Shown: in pieces, positions 13,399 through 30,200 of the stretch
Numbering within the stretch: position 1 is the first letter of the stretch
Layout: each line of letters opens with the position of its first letter
Source of the DNA: Lagopus muta
Lineage: Eukaryota; Chordata; Aves; Galliformes; Phasianidae
Reading direction: 5' to 3'
NCBI RefSeq assembly: GCF_023343835.1
Contig: NC_064438.1
Location: 12,443,077 to 12,507,076 of the forward strand
DNA length: 64,000 bases
The notes under the pieces: generated by a model
Told to the model about the DNA's origin: nothing
The model's database searches: none
Seen by the model: only the letters and a program-made list of their open reading frames with translations
Made by a program: the position numbers and the translations under genes

Positions 13399-16300
13399 GA
13401 CATAAAAGAGTACCTTATGCAGAGACAGTGAAGTCATTTCTCCCATCTCAGAACAGCAGAAGAGTTCAACTCTGTAACACAAGCCGCAGCCGCCCCCCAG
13501 GACTGCTATCATCCTAGGGCTGAGCCAGCCCAGCTGCAGCTCTTTTAAAGAGCCTCAGGTGTGGGGGACTGAAATGAAGGCAGCTGGTTGCCTGGCTCCA
13601 TTCTATTGATAAGTTTGCTGAACTGTAAGTTAAGCTTCATCTTTCTTCTCCCATAGCCCTTCCCAGGGAATGAATAATCATTTATTGTGTAGTCATTTGT
13701 AGGCACACACATTTTCCACATCTGCTGGAAAATGTACAAAACCAGAAGGTGATTATGTCCTGTTCTCTAGCTTTTCTACTCCAGGTACAGAACTGGATTT
13801 TATTTACCAGGATCCACAAAGAGTTACAGGAACTAAGCCATGTATTACAAGCTCCAGAAACCACTATGAGCTGTAAAAGTTGTATTTTTATAATTTTGTA
13901 ATTTTATAGCACTGATGTCTGAAGCAAAAGCTTTGAGGAGAAGCATCCTCCGTACTAAAGCGTGTCCCTCAGGAAAACATGGAACAAACTATTTTTGTTG
14001 TCTAGGACTTCCTTGCCCATCCAACTTTATGCTGCTGAAGAGTCCTGACTATGATGCTACTGTCTCCTAAACAGATTAAAGAGAGAAAGGGATGAGTTCA
14101 CGTTTTGCTTGTGCAGTTTCTGGAGGGCTGGTAGGGCAGCAAGTCTCTCCATCATGCCTGTATGTGTGTAATATTCAGACGGATTCTCAGTTTTCTACAC
14201 TGGTCATATGGCCCAGTATCTTCAACTACCAGATGCCAAGTTTCCAATAGGATAACTTGGCATTTTGTTTCATAGAAATGAGAGTTCTGCCATAGTCATA
14301 TTTGCATGGGAGAGAATGTATAACCTGCTGTAATTCTGAATGTGTCCAGGGTCAATCAGATATGCAAAATCTGGAATGCTGGAAAGTATCTTTGAGAAAG
14401 AGAATACTGTGATGAGACTTACTCTGCTGTCACTTAGCTTGCTTTTATTCATTGGCTCACACTAAGCCCACAGAACACTCAAGCCTGTTCATGTGTTCCT
14501 TGAAGGGTCCATTATCATCTTCTTTGCTGTCATCCCTCTTATGGAAGGAATAACAAATGACGTATGTTCTTCGTCGGAGGGGAGACCAACACTGTCCCAT
14601 TAAGTGCATTGTGTCCCAAATGGCAAGAACCAGTGGAAAAAAAAATTGCCTTTACAGGACTCCACAGCTCTTTACCCTGAGCTAGCCATCATGCTGGCAT
14701 GGGATGTACTGAGAAGGATCCTGGGAAAATCAAAACTGACAGCTGCAGAATATGAATATTAAAATAAAGGCAAGGAGACCTCTGCTCCAGATGGAATATA
14801 GGGACATGCCTCTGACCTTTTGCTGCTGAACCTGCCTGCCCTCTGGAATTGGCAAGCTGCAGTGGCAGCAGTCTGCAGCCCTCCTCTCATATCCCTTACT
14901 GGCTCCTTACTGTAATTTATAGAAAGTCTCCACTTACTGCAACCTGCCAGGCACTCAAAAACAGCATGAGAAACAGAAGGAGTTTTGCTACTGCCAGTTT
15001 AGAAGGCAGCAGTGAGGATGCGTTAAGGCTTACGCTCTTCTGACAATCAGTGGAAGGCAGGTGCTGAACCAGCTGAGACTTCCTGGCGACTTTGTTAGGC
15101 AAAGACTGAGTAAGGACTCCTACCCACCAGGCTGCCCTTACTCTGCTCTCTGATCATGTGGTTTATCTGAGCGTCCCATTTCCTGCAGCTCCTAAGCAAA
15201 TGAGTAAATATTCAATTATGTAAAAGGATGGATTTGGCTTGAAGAATTCTGCACAGTGACTCATGCTTCCATGAGTAAATTCCGTCCTTTAGAGAGCAAG
15301 ACAGTCATGTATTCTGTTTTGCCCAGTGACAGTTTGGGAAACTGCTACAAGAAAAAACGTTTTCTTTAGCTTTATATAGAATGCGTAATCCTTTGCCCTT
15401 GTGCTAGCAAACATAAATAGCCCTGTTGGGTGAACGGAATAACTGATGAAACTTGGAAGTTCTGAGTATTGAAACATCAGCTAGAAACCAGACTGCAATT
15501 TAAAAAACAAAAAAAGGTCCAACAACAGGACACTGGGGAAATAAAATCTTCAGAAAATGACAATTATTTACACAGGTCTCCATATATTTTGCCCTAGTGC
15601 ACACTTACAGATAGTAGGCTGCAGAAATACAGATGTATAAAACACCCGGAAATGAGAATTGCATCAGCTAGCACATCCCCCCACCCCACCCATTTGCCAC
15701 AATGACAGTGCAAAGAAAGAGAAGCAGCAAAACAGGAGATCTCTGCAATAGCAGCGCCCTTATTGTAACATGAATGCATGGAAACGTGGGAAGAGGGACC
15801 CAGTGGTGTTCAGACTGTGGCTAATCAGTTATGTGTAGTGATACCTGTGAGTGCAAGCCAAAGTGAAACTCATCCTTCAGCTTTTAGTTTTCTTAGGACA
15901 GTTCAAATAAAGCTGAGGAAGGGATAATCTTCCCTGGAAACACATTTCAAACATTTTCACCACTCTAGCTTCAGCACTTCCCACTACTGCAATGGAAGGT
16001 AACAGTGAAAAAATAACAGGAAGAATAAAATTCCTTATGTATACAAGCAAGGAAAATTGACCCCATCCCTACAGTCAAAGTCAGTCACTTAAAAATAAAT
16101 CACAACAAACCTTGCCTCCATCTTCCACGTGCAAGAACGATACTTTTCATTTGCTCATCTCATTCTGTGTTTTTCTTTTCATGAGTCTGTCAATCATGCC
16201 AGATGACTGCTCACCTCCTGAGCTTCCACTGCTGCTCCTAAGATCATAAAGGACACATAAAAAGAAAAATTTGGCATTTGCAACCTTCACATTTTTATAA

Positions 16301-16707
16301 GCCAGGCTAGTTAACACTAGCATATTAAAACCTGTAACTCATTTTTAACACAACAAGGCTTCTATCTGCTGACCATCACTGAAGACAAATTGGGACCATA
16401 ATGGTACTGAAACATCCTAGTCAGCTTGCTCTGACCAACTGTAGGCCCTCTGGTATTTGAATAGGCACTAGACAGCTAAGAGGAACCTGATGCTATAAGT
16501 TACCCTATGTTATAAATAATGGAGATTTGGTCTCAGTTCTGTTCTCAGTAACAAGCAGCACAAACACAAGCAAGTGAAGATTTTACTAGAGCCTATGCCC
16601 CAAAAACCAAATCCAATTTTATTTGCCTGAGCCACAGAATTAGAACAGTCCTACCATACCAACATTTTTATCTTAAAAACTTTGGTTTCACCATGACAGT
16701 AGTAACA

Positions 16708-16731
16708 ATTCTGTGATTCTGTGATTCTGTG
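16708..16731 (+). repeat. Three ATTCTGTG octamers, CR1-type 3' tail
   Basis: Three exact copies of ATTCTGTG lie in tandem. Octamers of the form ATTCTRTG are the characteristic 3' terminus of CR1 LINEs. The sequence in front is not clearly CR1, so this is either the tail of a very degraded or 5'-truncated copy, or a chance microsatellite. Confidence 0.6.
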
Positions 16732-17773
16732 AAAAGTACCATTTGATCTATGCTAGTTACATATTTAATGTACCCTATCCAGCCAGCCTTGTCTTATCTT
16801 ACATTCAGAATCTTTGGAAGCCAAATTTTTTATTGAGAGAAAACGTTTATTGGTGTTTTTCTGTCAGTTGTTTGTTTTCTGTCCTTCCAGACACTAACAC
16901 TTACAGTGTTGTGTAATGCTGATGTCTAGATGAGATGTTCACGCCCATGCACACACAGCATCAATGTGAATTCCTAGGATGCAGAACTTAACTTCCTAAT
17001 CTGCCTTTGAGACTGCTGACGGAACAAGGTGCTCAGCGAACCCCACGTAATACAGAACAGCACAGCTACATGCTACGGCTGCCTTTTGTTCTGCATGCAG
17101 GTGGCATTAGGGCTGCTCAGCAGCACCTTCCCCTCTGTCCCACAGCTCCTGCAGCCCACCCTGCTCACCTCACAGCAGTCACTCATCCCCCCAGCAACAG
17201 CAATGCACACAGCACTTCTGGTTTTTGCAACCAACACGTCCATTGGTGAAAGGGCCCGTCTTTATGGTGAGAACCAAAACTCTGTGTTTCTGGCTTGAGA
17301 CTGATGTACATCTCTCCTTATCCTATTTTTCAAGCCTTTCCAGATGTTTCCTCAGCTGCGTTTCTTGTTTCTTTGGTTTCACTAACAGACTCCCAAAGAA
17401 ATGAGGCACCGTCCCCATCAGGTCGCCATGGCAGAACATGGCTGGGATGTCAGTGAGGTGTCACAGCAGCAGCAAGTCTCTTCACTTGCGAAGTGCGAGC
17501 CTTACACACAATAAGATGCACCCACGGGCACATAAATGGCACGGGTCGCCGAGAGCGGTGGTGCAGGCCAACCCCGTACCATATGGCGGCACAGGGCACG
17601 CTGTGCGGATCCCCTCAGAGGGGCGCCCACACGGAGGGCAGCGCAGCGCTCACCACACCGCTCTCAGCCCCTCAGCGGGCGCGCGAACACTGACCGATAC
17701 GCGCCGTTCTGCCGCCGACCGCCCGCTCCGCTCCCCCTCCCCCGCCGCCCGCCGCCTGCCGCCCTCCGCCCCG

Positions 17774-17845
17774 ACGTGTCGGCGGGCACGTCCCCACCGC
17801 CGCGTCCCGCCCGCCGCACGTCAGCCGCCCGGCCCTTACTTAAGG
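17774..17845 (+). promoter_or_regulatory. LDHA: LDHA core promoter: two HRE cores, CRE-like site, TATA-like box
   Basis: In order, the sequence shows ACGTG at 17774-17778, an inverted copy (CACGT) at 17787-17791, CACGTCA at 17817-17823 and ACTTAAGG at 17838-17845. Mammalian LDHA promoters are known to carry paired hypoxia-response elements (ACGTG cores bound by HIF-1), a cyclic-AMP response element and a TTTAAGG TATA-like box in this same order. The arrangement therefore suggests conserved induction by low oxygen. The sites are seen directly; their function here is inferred. Confidence 0.7.
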
Positions 17846-17869
17846 CGGCGGCTGCCTCACCCGCCCCGC

Positions 17870-17905
17870 CACGACCGCCGCCGCGCTGCAAGGGAAAGAC
17901 ACCGG
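17870..17905 (+). other. LDHA: LDHA non-coding exon 1 (start approximate)
   Basis: A strong donor (CCGG|GTAGGT, GT at 17906-17907) lies about 60 bases after the TATA-like box. Intron 1 would run to the acceptor TTTCTTTCAG ending at 18726. The transcription start is placed about 25-30 bases after the TATA-like box and is only an estimate. Confidence 0.6.
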
Positions 17906-18735
17906 GTAGGTGCCGGCCGGGGCGTTCGCTGAGGGGGAGAGGTGAGGGAGGGGAGCAGCTCCGGGGAAGGTGCGGTGGGCGCTGGCTCCCGCGCGAGGCC
18001 TCGAGCCGCGCCGGCACCGCCGAGCACCCAGCTGCGATTCCTCTCCTCGCTGCCCGAGTGCCTGTGTGCCCTGCTGGGAAGCGAGAGCTTGGCACGTGGA
18101 GGTTACGGCCCTCTAAGCACGTCGATGGCTTAAAAAAAAAATTAAAGAAATAAAATTGAGACTGGAGAGCTGATAGCCGTACTCGGGAGTATTATTATGT
18201 TCCGGAGACACGAGGAGCAAGGTGCCTTATGCAGGATGCGGGTTCTGCTTGGAAACAAATCCATAAAGTAGACTTTGAGGAGCGCAGCGTTTCTGCGAAG
18301 GCCTTGCGAAGGTGTTGTGTAACTTCAGCTCCGAAAAGGCTTGAGACATAGAATACCGGTTTTTCAGGGCAGCGGGACTGGAGGTTGGCAGGCTGTACTG
18401 TCTGTAGAAGCACTAAAATGGCTTCCTTTACCTACATGTGACATGGATGGTCGCTGAGAGCATTCTGCTAATGCTGCTGGAGTGCCATCCAGCTATATAA
18501 TCAATACTTCTCAGGCTGTGTTTGCAGGAACAATCTTAAATGGTGGATTGGCAACAGCAGTTCAGCTTTTAACCGTTTGGTCTTATTGCCAGACACCTTA
18601 GGCATGTAATTTAGACGCATTTTCCTATTATCTTTTACCATCTTATTTTACCATCTGCTTGTTGTGAACATTCCAGTGTCTGGAAGCTCCCAAGCCTGCA
18701 GAAATAACGCACTGCTTTTCTTTCAGCTGTGCACC

Positions 18736-22971
<4,236 letters not shown>

Positions 22972-23600
22972 AGTTGTCCAAGCAATTCACTATTTGCAGT
23001 TTAACGGTTTAGTGGTTTGTCTTAATGTTGCACTTTCCAAGTAGGTCAAATCCTTCAATGTATTTCAACTAGAACACAAACTAAAATCGGAACAAATGAG
23101 TTTCCTAAAGATCGCAATGAGGAAACTATTCTAGGGTTTTCCCTGTCCTCAGACACTTATATTCTTAGCCATAGCTCCAGCCACCTAGTATTGTACAGTG
23201 AAGTGGTGTGACATCAATCCAGCATTCAAAGCAGCACTGCCTTGTCCTCACGTTGTCTAAACATAAGCCAGAACAATAACCAGCTAACTAACACAACGTG
23301 AAACCAAAGACTATTTTCTTGCAGTCACAGGATTGTCAAACTGATTGACAAACCTTCTCTGCCAGCTGAATAGCTTAAATATTTCACTGTTGGTAGGTCC
23401 AAATATTTTCCTAACACTTCTTTGGAACTTGTGTATACCTTTTTTTTAGAGGAACTTATTTTTGTGTACTGTATCAGACTAGTTGTAAATTTGTCTCCAA
23501 AGCACATTTAAAGAAAAGGTTAAAGTTTATATATGCAACAAGACAATGACCTGTAGTACCAGCTCCAACACCAAATAAACCATGAAACGTATTTCAGCCT
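22972..23600 (+). terminator. LDHA: LDHA 3' UTR and poly(A) site
   Basis: An untranslated tail of about 600 bases follows the TAA. AATAAA is at 23574-23579, with a T-rich/GT-containing downstream region near 23607-23640. No other plus-strand hexamer in the tail looks as good. The cleavage point is approximate. Confidence 0.75.
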
Positions 23601-24059
23601 CCTGAGTCTTTTTTGAGAGGGCATTCTGGTCCATCGTGTTCTTGGCCTTGGAGGCAGTACATCAACAAATGCAGAGGTCTTTGTTTTTCCTAGCATTCTT
23701 TTTCAGAAAAAACAACAACAAAACATTAAGGCTTCTAAGGTACTGTATGATACACTCTACAATGGCCATAACCTGAGGGTAGAACAAGGCAAGACATGAG
23801 AACCATTGCTAAGCTTACTTAGGAAAACAATCATTGGATGTCAGCAGCTACATCAAACAGCGGTGCCTTGAATTTTTGAGGTTTCCAGCTTTCATCTGTC
23901 ATAAGGGAGTTTACTTACAAACTCCAGCTGTGAATTATTCTCAATCAGGACACTGGCACATCTTCCAGCTATCGTAAGTAAAGTGAAAGAATAGTTAAGC
24001 TGATACCACATGAGCTAGGGCTGTTTGTAAAGAAAGTGCATTCAACACAATTCTATAGA
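23601..24059. other. Convergent gap between LDHA and TSG101
   Basis: About 450 bases separate the two gene ends, which point at each other. I see no exon, repeat or second LDH copy in it. In mammals LDHC and LDHAL6A lie at this place; here there is no room for them. Confidence 0.7.
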
Positions 24060-24297
24060 GGAAGAAAATATGCAACAAGTTTTATTCAGCTTAAGTCCAC
24101 CAGCACAAAGATTACAGGAAATAGAAAGTGCATTAATAAAAGCTAGTATTTACCAAAAAGAAAATATATTATTGATTCAAAATATTTTACAGTTGAATGA
24201 TGCAATAACTTATTCTGGGCACCTACTGATTAAGAGAAAGATCAAGAAAATGGCTGCTTCACAAGTAAATCTAACTTCCCAGTTAAAGTCTGAGAGT
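24060..24297 (-). terminator. TSG101: TSG101 3' UTR and poly(A) site
   Basis: After the TAA (24298-24300), the minus strand carries AATAAA at 24086-24081, with GT/T-rich sequence following it. This gives a short 3' UTR of roughly 240 bases. The cleavage site is estimated. Confidence 0.65.
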
Positions 24298-27200
24298 TTA
24301 GTAGAGATCACTGAGTCCAGCAGTCTTCCTTGCTTTCTGCATTAATGCTCTCAGCTGGAACTGCTTGCGAGACAGAAGACGTACATGCTGCAAAGAAATA
24401 ATAAGAAGAGCTGGCTGGTAAAAATGGTAACTCTATAGCGATCCAAGTTTTGAAAGCATGACCCAATGAGATGTCTGTTTTGGGGGAATATTAAATGTGT
24501 TGGTTCATTAAATGGCTTTTTCTTGGCTTAGAATGACTTGCTACCATATACAATCACTATAGTGTATTTTTATAATTTTAATAATCAGATCCTCACATTC
24601 CTATCAGAGAAGTCATATGTATTCTAAGGTGAATCAAAAGACAAATACAATTCCCATAGTATCATTTCCTTTAATAGAAGCTAAACAGAATTAGCAAGCT
24701 ACATAAAAACAAAGTATGTCTCTACTTAGGACGCCGTCCACTGAATGTTTAAAGCAAACCTAAGTGGAAATGAGGTGGAATCTCACCTGTTAGAAAGGGA
24801 CCTGACTGGCAACTCTGGTTACCACTCTTGGCCAGGGGACCAAGTGAAGAGTGTTACACTTCGACACACTGATCCTTCCACATCCAATGGCTACACTAGT
24901 TACTAGGACATTTTATGAAGTTCTAGTCTCCATGTTAAGTGTTCTTAATAAATTCAGAAGTTCAAAATAGAAATAGATATGAAAGAAAACTCTAAGCATT
25001 AAGAAAAACAGAGAAAAGGAATAAGTGACCTAAGTTCTTTACTAAAGGTGCAAAACGCGTGGGCTTCACAAGAACAGCTCTTCTTTTTCTTCTGTGAGCC
25101 TAACACTCCAGTGCCTGCTGCAAGAATGGCATCAACACACTGCAAGTGGAAAGCTGACAGTTCTCTAGTCACCTTTAAGACTGGTTTCTCCACAATCAGT
25201 AGCTCAGACCAAAGGAAAGTGTATACTGACATTAATAGTAAATAACCTCTATATATCTATAATGCTTTTAAATTAGCCCATCCTAATCCTGATATTCTTT
25301 TGAGACTCATGTTTCAACCTATATGCACTTACTGTATTTCTTCAGCAAGGACATCATTAACATCAAAAAGCTGAACATAAGAGTTCAAAGTACTTACACA
25401 CATTTAAAGTGCACATATTAAGAATATCTCAAGAAGCCTACCTTTAAAAAGACATCTAAATCTATCACTCCACGCCTCAATGCTTCCCCAAGATAAAAGA
25501 TGGTGTCTTCAATTGCATTTTCCTCTGCATACAAGTTCAGGATCTGCTTGTAAAGTGGTGCTGTAGGAATGATAACTTCATCTATGTCGTTATTTTCTGA
25601 TTGACTTTCCATTTTCTCCAAGGCAGAACTGAGCTCCTCATCCTTCTTTTTGAGAAGTTCGATGTTCTTGTCAACTTCAGCCTAAAAACATTGAAGATGT
25701 TTATTTCTGAACTCTCAAGAGCTGAATACCTGCTTCTGCCAAGATGACTTCAGAACTATGAAGAGTTTTAGAAACACTACTTGATTCTTTTTACTTCTAT
25801 ATTCACCTTCATCATGACTTTCGTAAAAGAACGAGCTAGCAACTTACAGATTTGAGATTCTACCATCGAAAAAGTAAATGCTCTTTTAGATTATAATGCC
25901 AATCTATTGCCATTTACCATTTTAAAGAAGGCATGCTAGCAGTCTGAGTATTTTGAAGATACCACATCAGGAAGAACGATGGTTTAAACTAACTAAAGTA
26001 ATAAAAGCAAAGTGGAAAAAAAAGGGTTTCTTTTGAGGTGTATGTTTTGGAGCAAGAAGTCCTAACTGATTTAGTCATGTCTTATATGGAAGGCAGCTCG
26101 TACATTTTTGCCTTTTTGTCACATATCAACAGTTCTATTATGTCCCTCATTTCCCCAATTACACGCTGCATTTACTGTGGTCACATCATGGATTTACACG
26201 ACACAATGGTACTTCCTGTTCTTTGTTCCTCATTCATAATTGCAAATAGTCACTTAAAAAAAAAAAAACACACAGAATTTGAACATGAAGCTGATTGTTT
26301 CAGAAACTGGTCATCAGTCCCAAAACCTTACCCCAAGCAGTAATGCAAGGAGCAGACACAGGATGTGGCAGTTAGGCCTTCATGAAAAAAACTCTGCAGC
26401 CATTTCTGAGCACGAGGAATAGCAAAGGTTCTTGTTTAGAAAAAATCTGAAGTTACAAAGGAAGCTGTGACTAAAATCAGTGTGTCTGCAGCATGACACT
26501 GAAATGTTCTCCATCACTACTGTCACGCACTATTAGCTAGAAAATGACAAAGTGAGTAAGTACTCCTATACCACTTATCATCTGGGGGGGGGAAAGCACT
26601 GATGCTGTTCCCCTGCTACAGTAACATTTCTAAGACATCAGACAGTGCATCTTAGGATCACTGGGATTTCCATCTTTCATCTGTCTAAACACATGCACCT
26701 CAATTTGGAAAGAAAATACACACTTCAAAAGCAATACACTCTCATGCTGATACAGATCAGCGTTTCAACTCAGCTTACCACTTCTTGATCCAGACGAGTT
26801 ACCATCTCTTCCAGTTTCTGGTGTCCTTTCTTCAGGTCCTCTTCCGTGCGCTTCAAGGCATTGAGTTCAGCTTGAGCACGATCCATTTCTTCTTTCATCC
26901 GCCATCTCAGTTTATCACTGACTGCTGAAATAAGGGAAGCTCTAATGGTGTCTTCACTGATTGTTCCATCTCTGCTGGGTCCTGTGCAAGAAAATTCACC
27001 AGCACACAATTAACTCTCAGATCTGCACCAGCTTCAGTACAAAGCCAGTTTGGAAAGAGCAGTGTACACAAAACTTCAACAAGACCACACACCTCAGAGA
27101 ATCCTTATAACATCCAAGGAATTTTTTGGATCTCCACTGCTGAACAGAACAAGACTGCATAAATCCATCTTTATTCCCTACGCCTCTTATATTATCCCTA

Positions 27201-30200
27201 TATGCTTTCTAGCACACAAAGCTTACATAAAGCCATGTATTTGGGAAAATAAATCTATGCAACTAACAAGAGTTACTATGAGAAAATTTACATTGTGCTT
27301 ACTAACCACCAATTTCTTCTGAAAATTAAGAAAGCATCACATGTTGACAATTACTAATGTTACTACTTCTTACATACAAATTGTACCAGCACATGTGTAA
27401 TTTCTTAAAGCTAAAATGAACTACTACTGAGAAAAGAGACTGAATAAATAAAGTACTGCAAAGATAGGCTCGTGAAAATACAAATGGCACAAGAGTTGAC
27501 CTGCTCTACAGTTCTGGCTTAAGCAGTTCAACCTGCTGCCAGTCAACATGACCATTTTTAGCATTTGGTCAAGTATCAGAATCAGCAGCAGAAGCTGTCA
27601 AACTGCACCACACGTATAAACTCAAGAATTTAGCACCACTACTTCTTATGGAAAGGAGTAAAGAACAGCATTTTGTGCACTGGCAAGTAAAACTTAAATC
27701 AAGCCAAACTTAAACCATGAGGGATAAAGAGTTCATTCACAGTTTAGGACTGTAACTGTAAGGCAGCCAATTGTAAACATACATCTTCCTAATCCAAACA
27801 AAAAGGTCTGATTTCACTTTAAGAACAGCATTAGCATGAATTCAGCTACTGTTTAATTTATCTAATGAATTATTCTCTATGCCAGAACCATCAATCAATT
27901 CTACTTCTTTTTGTCCTCCCCAGTCTCTCTCACTCGTGGATATTTTATGCAAAGTTCACTTCGTCATTAAAGCAGGACAGAAAAAAATCACAACACAACT
28001 AATGATTAAAGTTCACATGTAAGTGCCGACAGACCAGAAAAAGGTCTTTGCACATGGATCATCAGTTAGATTTTATATATCTTCCTAAAGAGCATGAACC
28101 CTTAGCATTTTCTGCCACTTCCATAATTAGTGCAGCTTGGGGAAGACTTTATGGCAGAGAGCCAGTAAATCCAGAGAGCACTGAAACCCTTAACCTTTAC
28201 CAGGCAGAGTCTGGTTTCAGAACTGACCTTAGAGAATCAGACTCGTATCTGAATCAGATCATTAGTGGCACACAACCGAACTGAATGAGAAAAAAAACTA
28301 TTTGAAAAAAATAATTTTAAAACTGAAGCAAGTCTGAGTATTTTTGTCCAACTCAAAATAAGCTCACTGAAGGAAACACTCCGGCACCATATATACAGCT
28401 TTGCAAGTTGTAGCTCCCTGTAAGCTCCCAATAAACTGGCACAGTAAACCATAGGGAAAAAAATATATATATCTGAATAGGAAAGAAACATTTGCAGTTT
28501 CAAGGAAAATAAGTTCACTGTAAATACACTGGATGACTATAGAGACATCTCCACATTTCATCTAGTGTGGGATAAACCACAGTCATGCACCTGCTACATC
28601 TTAGTTAGCTGCATCTAGTGAATCTGACTTGTGTTAAATTGCTACTACAAAATCTGGCATTACAACATGGTACCAGATGACCTAACAGAGGACTTCTGAA
28701 GTACTCTGTAATACCTGGCATATACTCCACCCCTCTTCATCTTCACTGAGAATGAAAAGGAAGAAAATAAATAAAATGTGACATCTATTTTAAATTAACT
28801 CTTTACACACAAAAGCAAAACAGGATTTGTTTTCAGAGAGAGACACTGTGGAAAGCCAACGTTCCCTAGAAAGGTTCCCAACACTTTTCTGTATGTCTGA
28901 CAATGAGAGCCTGCATGGACTATCAATCCTCAAGGACCAAACGACCCCACAACAGTGAGCAATACTTGGCTTTCTTGTAGGTTGTGTGGTAGCCACAACT
29001 CATGTCAGAGTGGAAACGACAGCTGAAATGACTTTCAGAGAACGCTTCTGTAATACACAAATCTGAAAGAACATGGACATGAAGGATGGGATCAGGCACA
29101 AAAAATAAGAATGATCATTTCTTGTAGTTTCCAAATTCTGTAACACAACAATTCCTCAAGTATTGTTAAGAGTAAAACTAAAGCATTCCCCTTCCTTTGC
29201 CAATCTATGAGCTTGCTTTGTTCCCAAGGCAAACTAAAACTTCAAGGGGGAAGAGCATATATAAATAACTGGGAGTTCACACATGAAATTACAAACCTGT
29301 GAATATTCTTTTAAATTACAGAGCAAGAGATTATAAACACCTTATACTCTGAAAAAAGACACAAATGTCTGTGTCCTTACCATGCAACTGTTTCAAAAGA
29401 ACTGTCCAATTGCAAAGTTATGCACCTTCCTACTAGAGAACACTTTCCAGTGGTTCCCTATCCATCACACATATCCATATTAGAAATGAGACAGAGCAGA
29501 ATCACAGAACGGCCAGGGTTGGAGGGGACCTCAAGGATCATGAATCTCCAACCCCCGCCACATGCAGGGCCGCCAACCTCCACGTTTAATATTAGACCAG
29601 GCTGCCCAGGGCCCCATCCAACCTGGCCTTGAATGTCTCCAGGGATGGACGGGGCATCCACAACCTCTCTGGGCAGCCTGTTCCAGCACCTCACCACTCT
29701 CCTAGTAAAGAATTTTCCCCTGACATCCAACCTAAATCTTCCTTCCCTCTACTTAAAACCATTTCCCCTTGTCCTGCTGTTATCAACCCTTTCGAAGAGT
29801 TGATTCCCCTCCTGTTTGTAGGCTCCCTTTAGGTACTGAAAGGCAGCAATGAGGTCACCCCACTGCCTTCTTTTCTCCAGGCTGAACAAGCCCAGCTCCC
29901 TCAGCTTGTCCTCGTAGGGGAGGTGCTCCAGTCCCCTGATCATCTTTGTGGCCCCTCCTCTGGACCCTCTCCAACAGCTCCCTGTCTTTCTTGTACTGGG
30001 GGCTCCAGATCTGGATGCAGTACTCCAGATGGGGCCTCACAAGAGCAGAGTAGAGGGGGACAATCACCTCCTGGCCACCCCAGAAACAATGCTAGTGTAT
30101 TTTGCTAGTACAGGATGACTGAGCAGCAGAATGGGAAAATATGAATCAATGCTCTTGGTTTCACTGCTGACAGGAGGTAAGAAGAAAGTAAAACAAGGAG

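Larger units (their letters stand above)
1144..17529. other. Gene-free stretch upstream of LDHA
   Basis: I see no exon that I can support on either strand. The longest open frames (for example 5130-5636 plus, 168 codons) have no recognisable domain and no flanking splice signals or promoter. What can be seen is one CR1 fragment (3746-3895), a run of 20 C (5824-5843), a T run (6390-6404), A runs (9348-9367, 12770-12786, 13372-13398) and an isolated CR1-like octamer tail (16708-16731). Regulatory elements for LDHA may lie here but cannot be picked out by eye. Confidence 0.6.
17530..18060 (+). promoter_or_regulatory. LDHA: CpG island over the LDHA promoter and exon 1
   Basis: The sequence changes abruptly from AT-rich to very GC- and CpG-rich, densest between about 17680 and 17960. 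It covers the core promoter, the non-coding first exon and the start of intron 1. Long open frames across it on both strands are a by-product of the GC content. Confidence 0.85.

Noticed and set aside
13228-13512. Minus-strand frame with a poly-Phe/Val stretch
   Set aside because: Produced by the 27-base A run and the adjoining ACC/AAC repeat.
17400-17460. ATG in a good context (CGCCATGGCAG) just upstream of the LDHA CpG island
   Set aside because: It leads into the promoter region, not to a splice donor or known protein.
17438-18153. Long open frames (164, 205 and 143 codons) on both strands around the LDHA promoter
   Set aside because: They lie in the CpG island, are rich in Arg, Ala and Pro, and cross the promoter, exon 1 and its donor site; GC-rich DNA has few stop codons.
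29749-30067. Minus-strand frames resembling reverse transcriptase
   Set aside because: These are short, broken pieces of a CR1 LINE, not a host gene or a working element.
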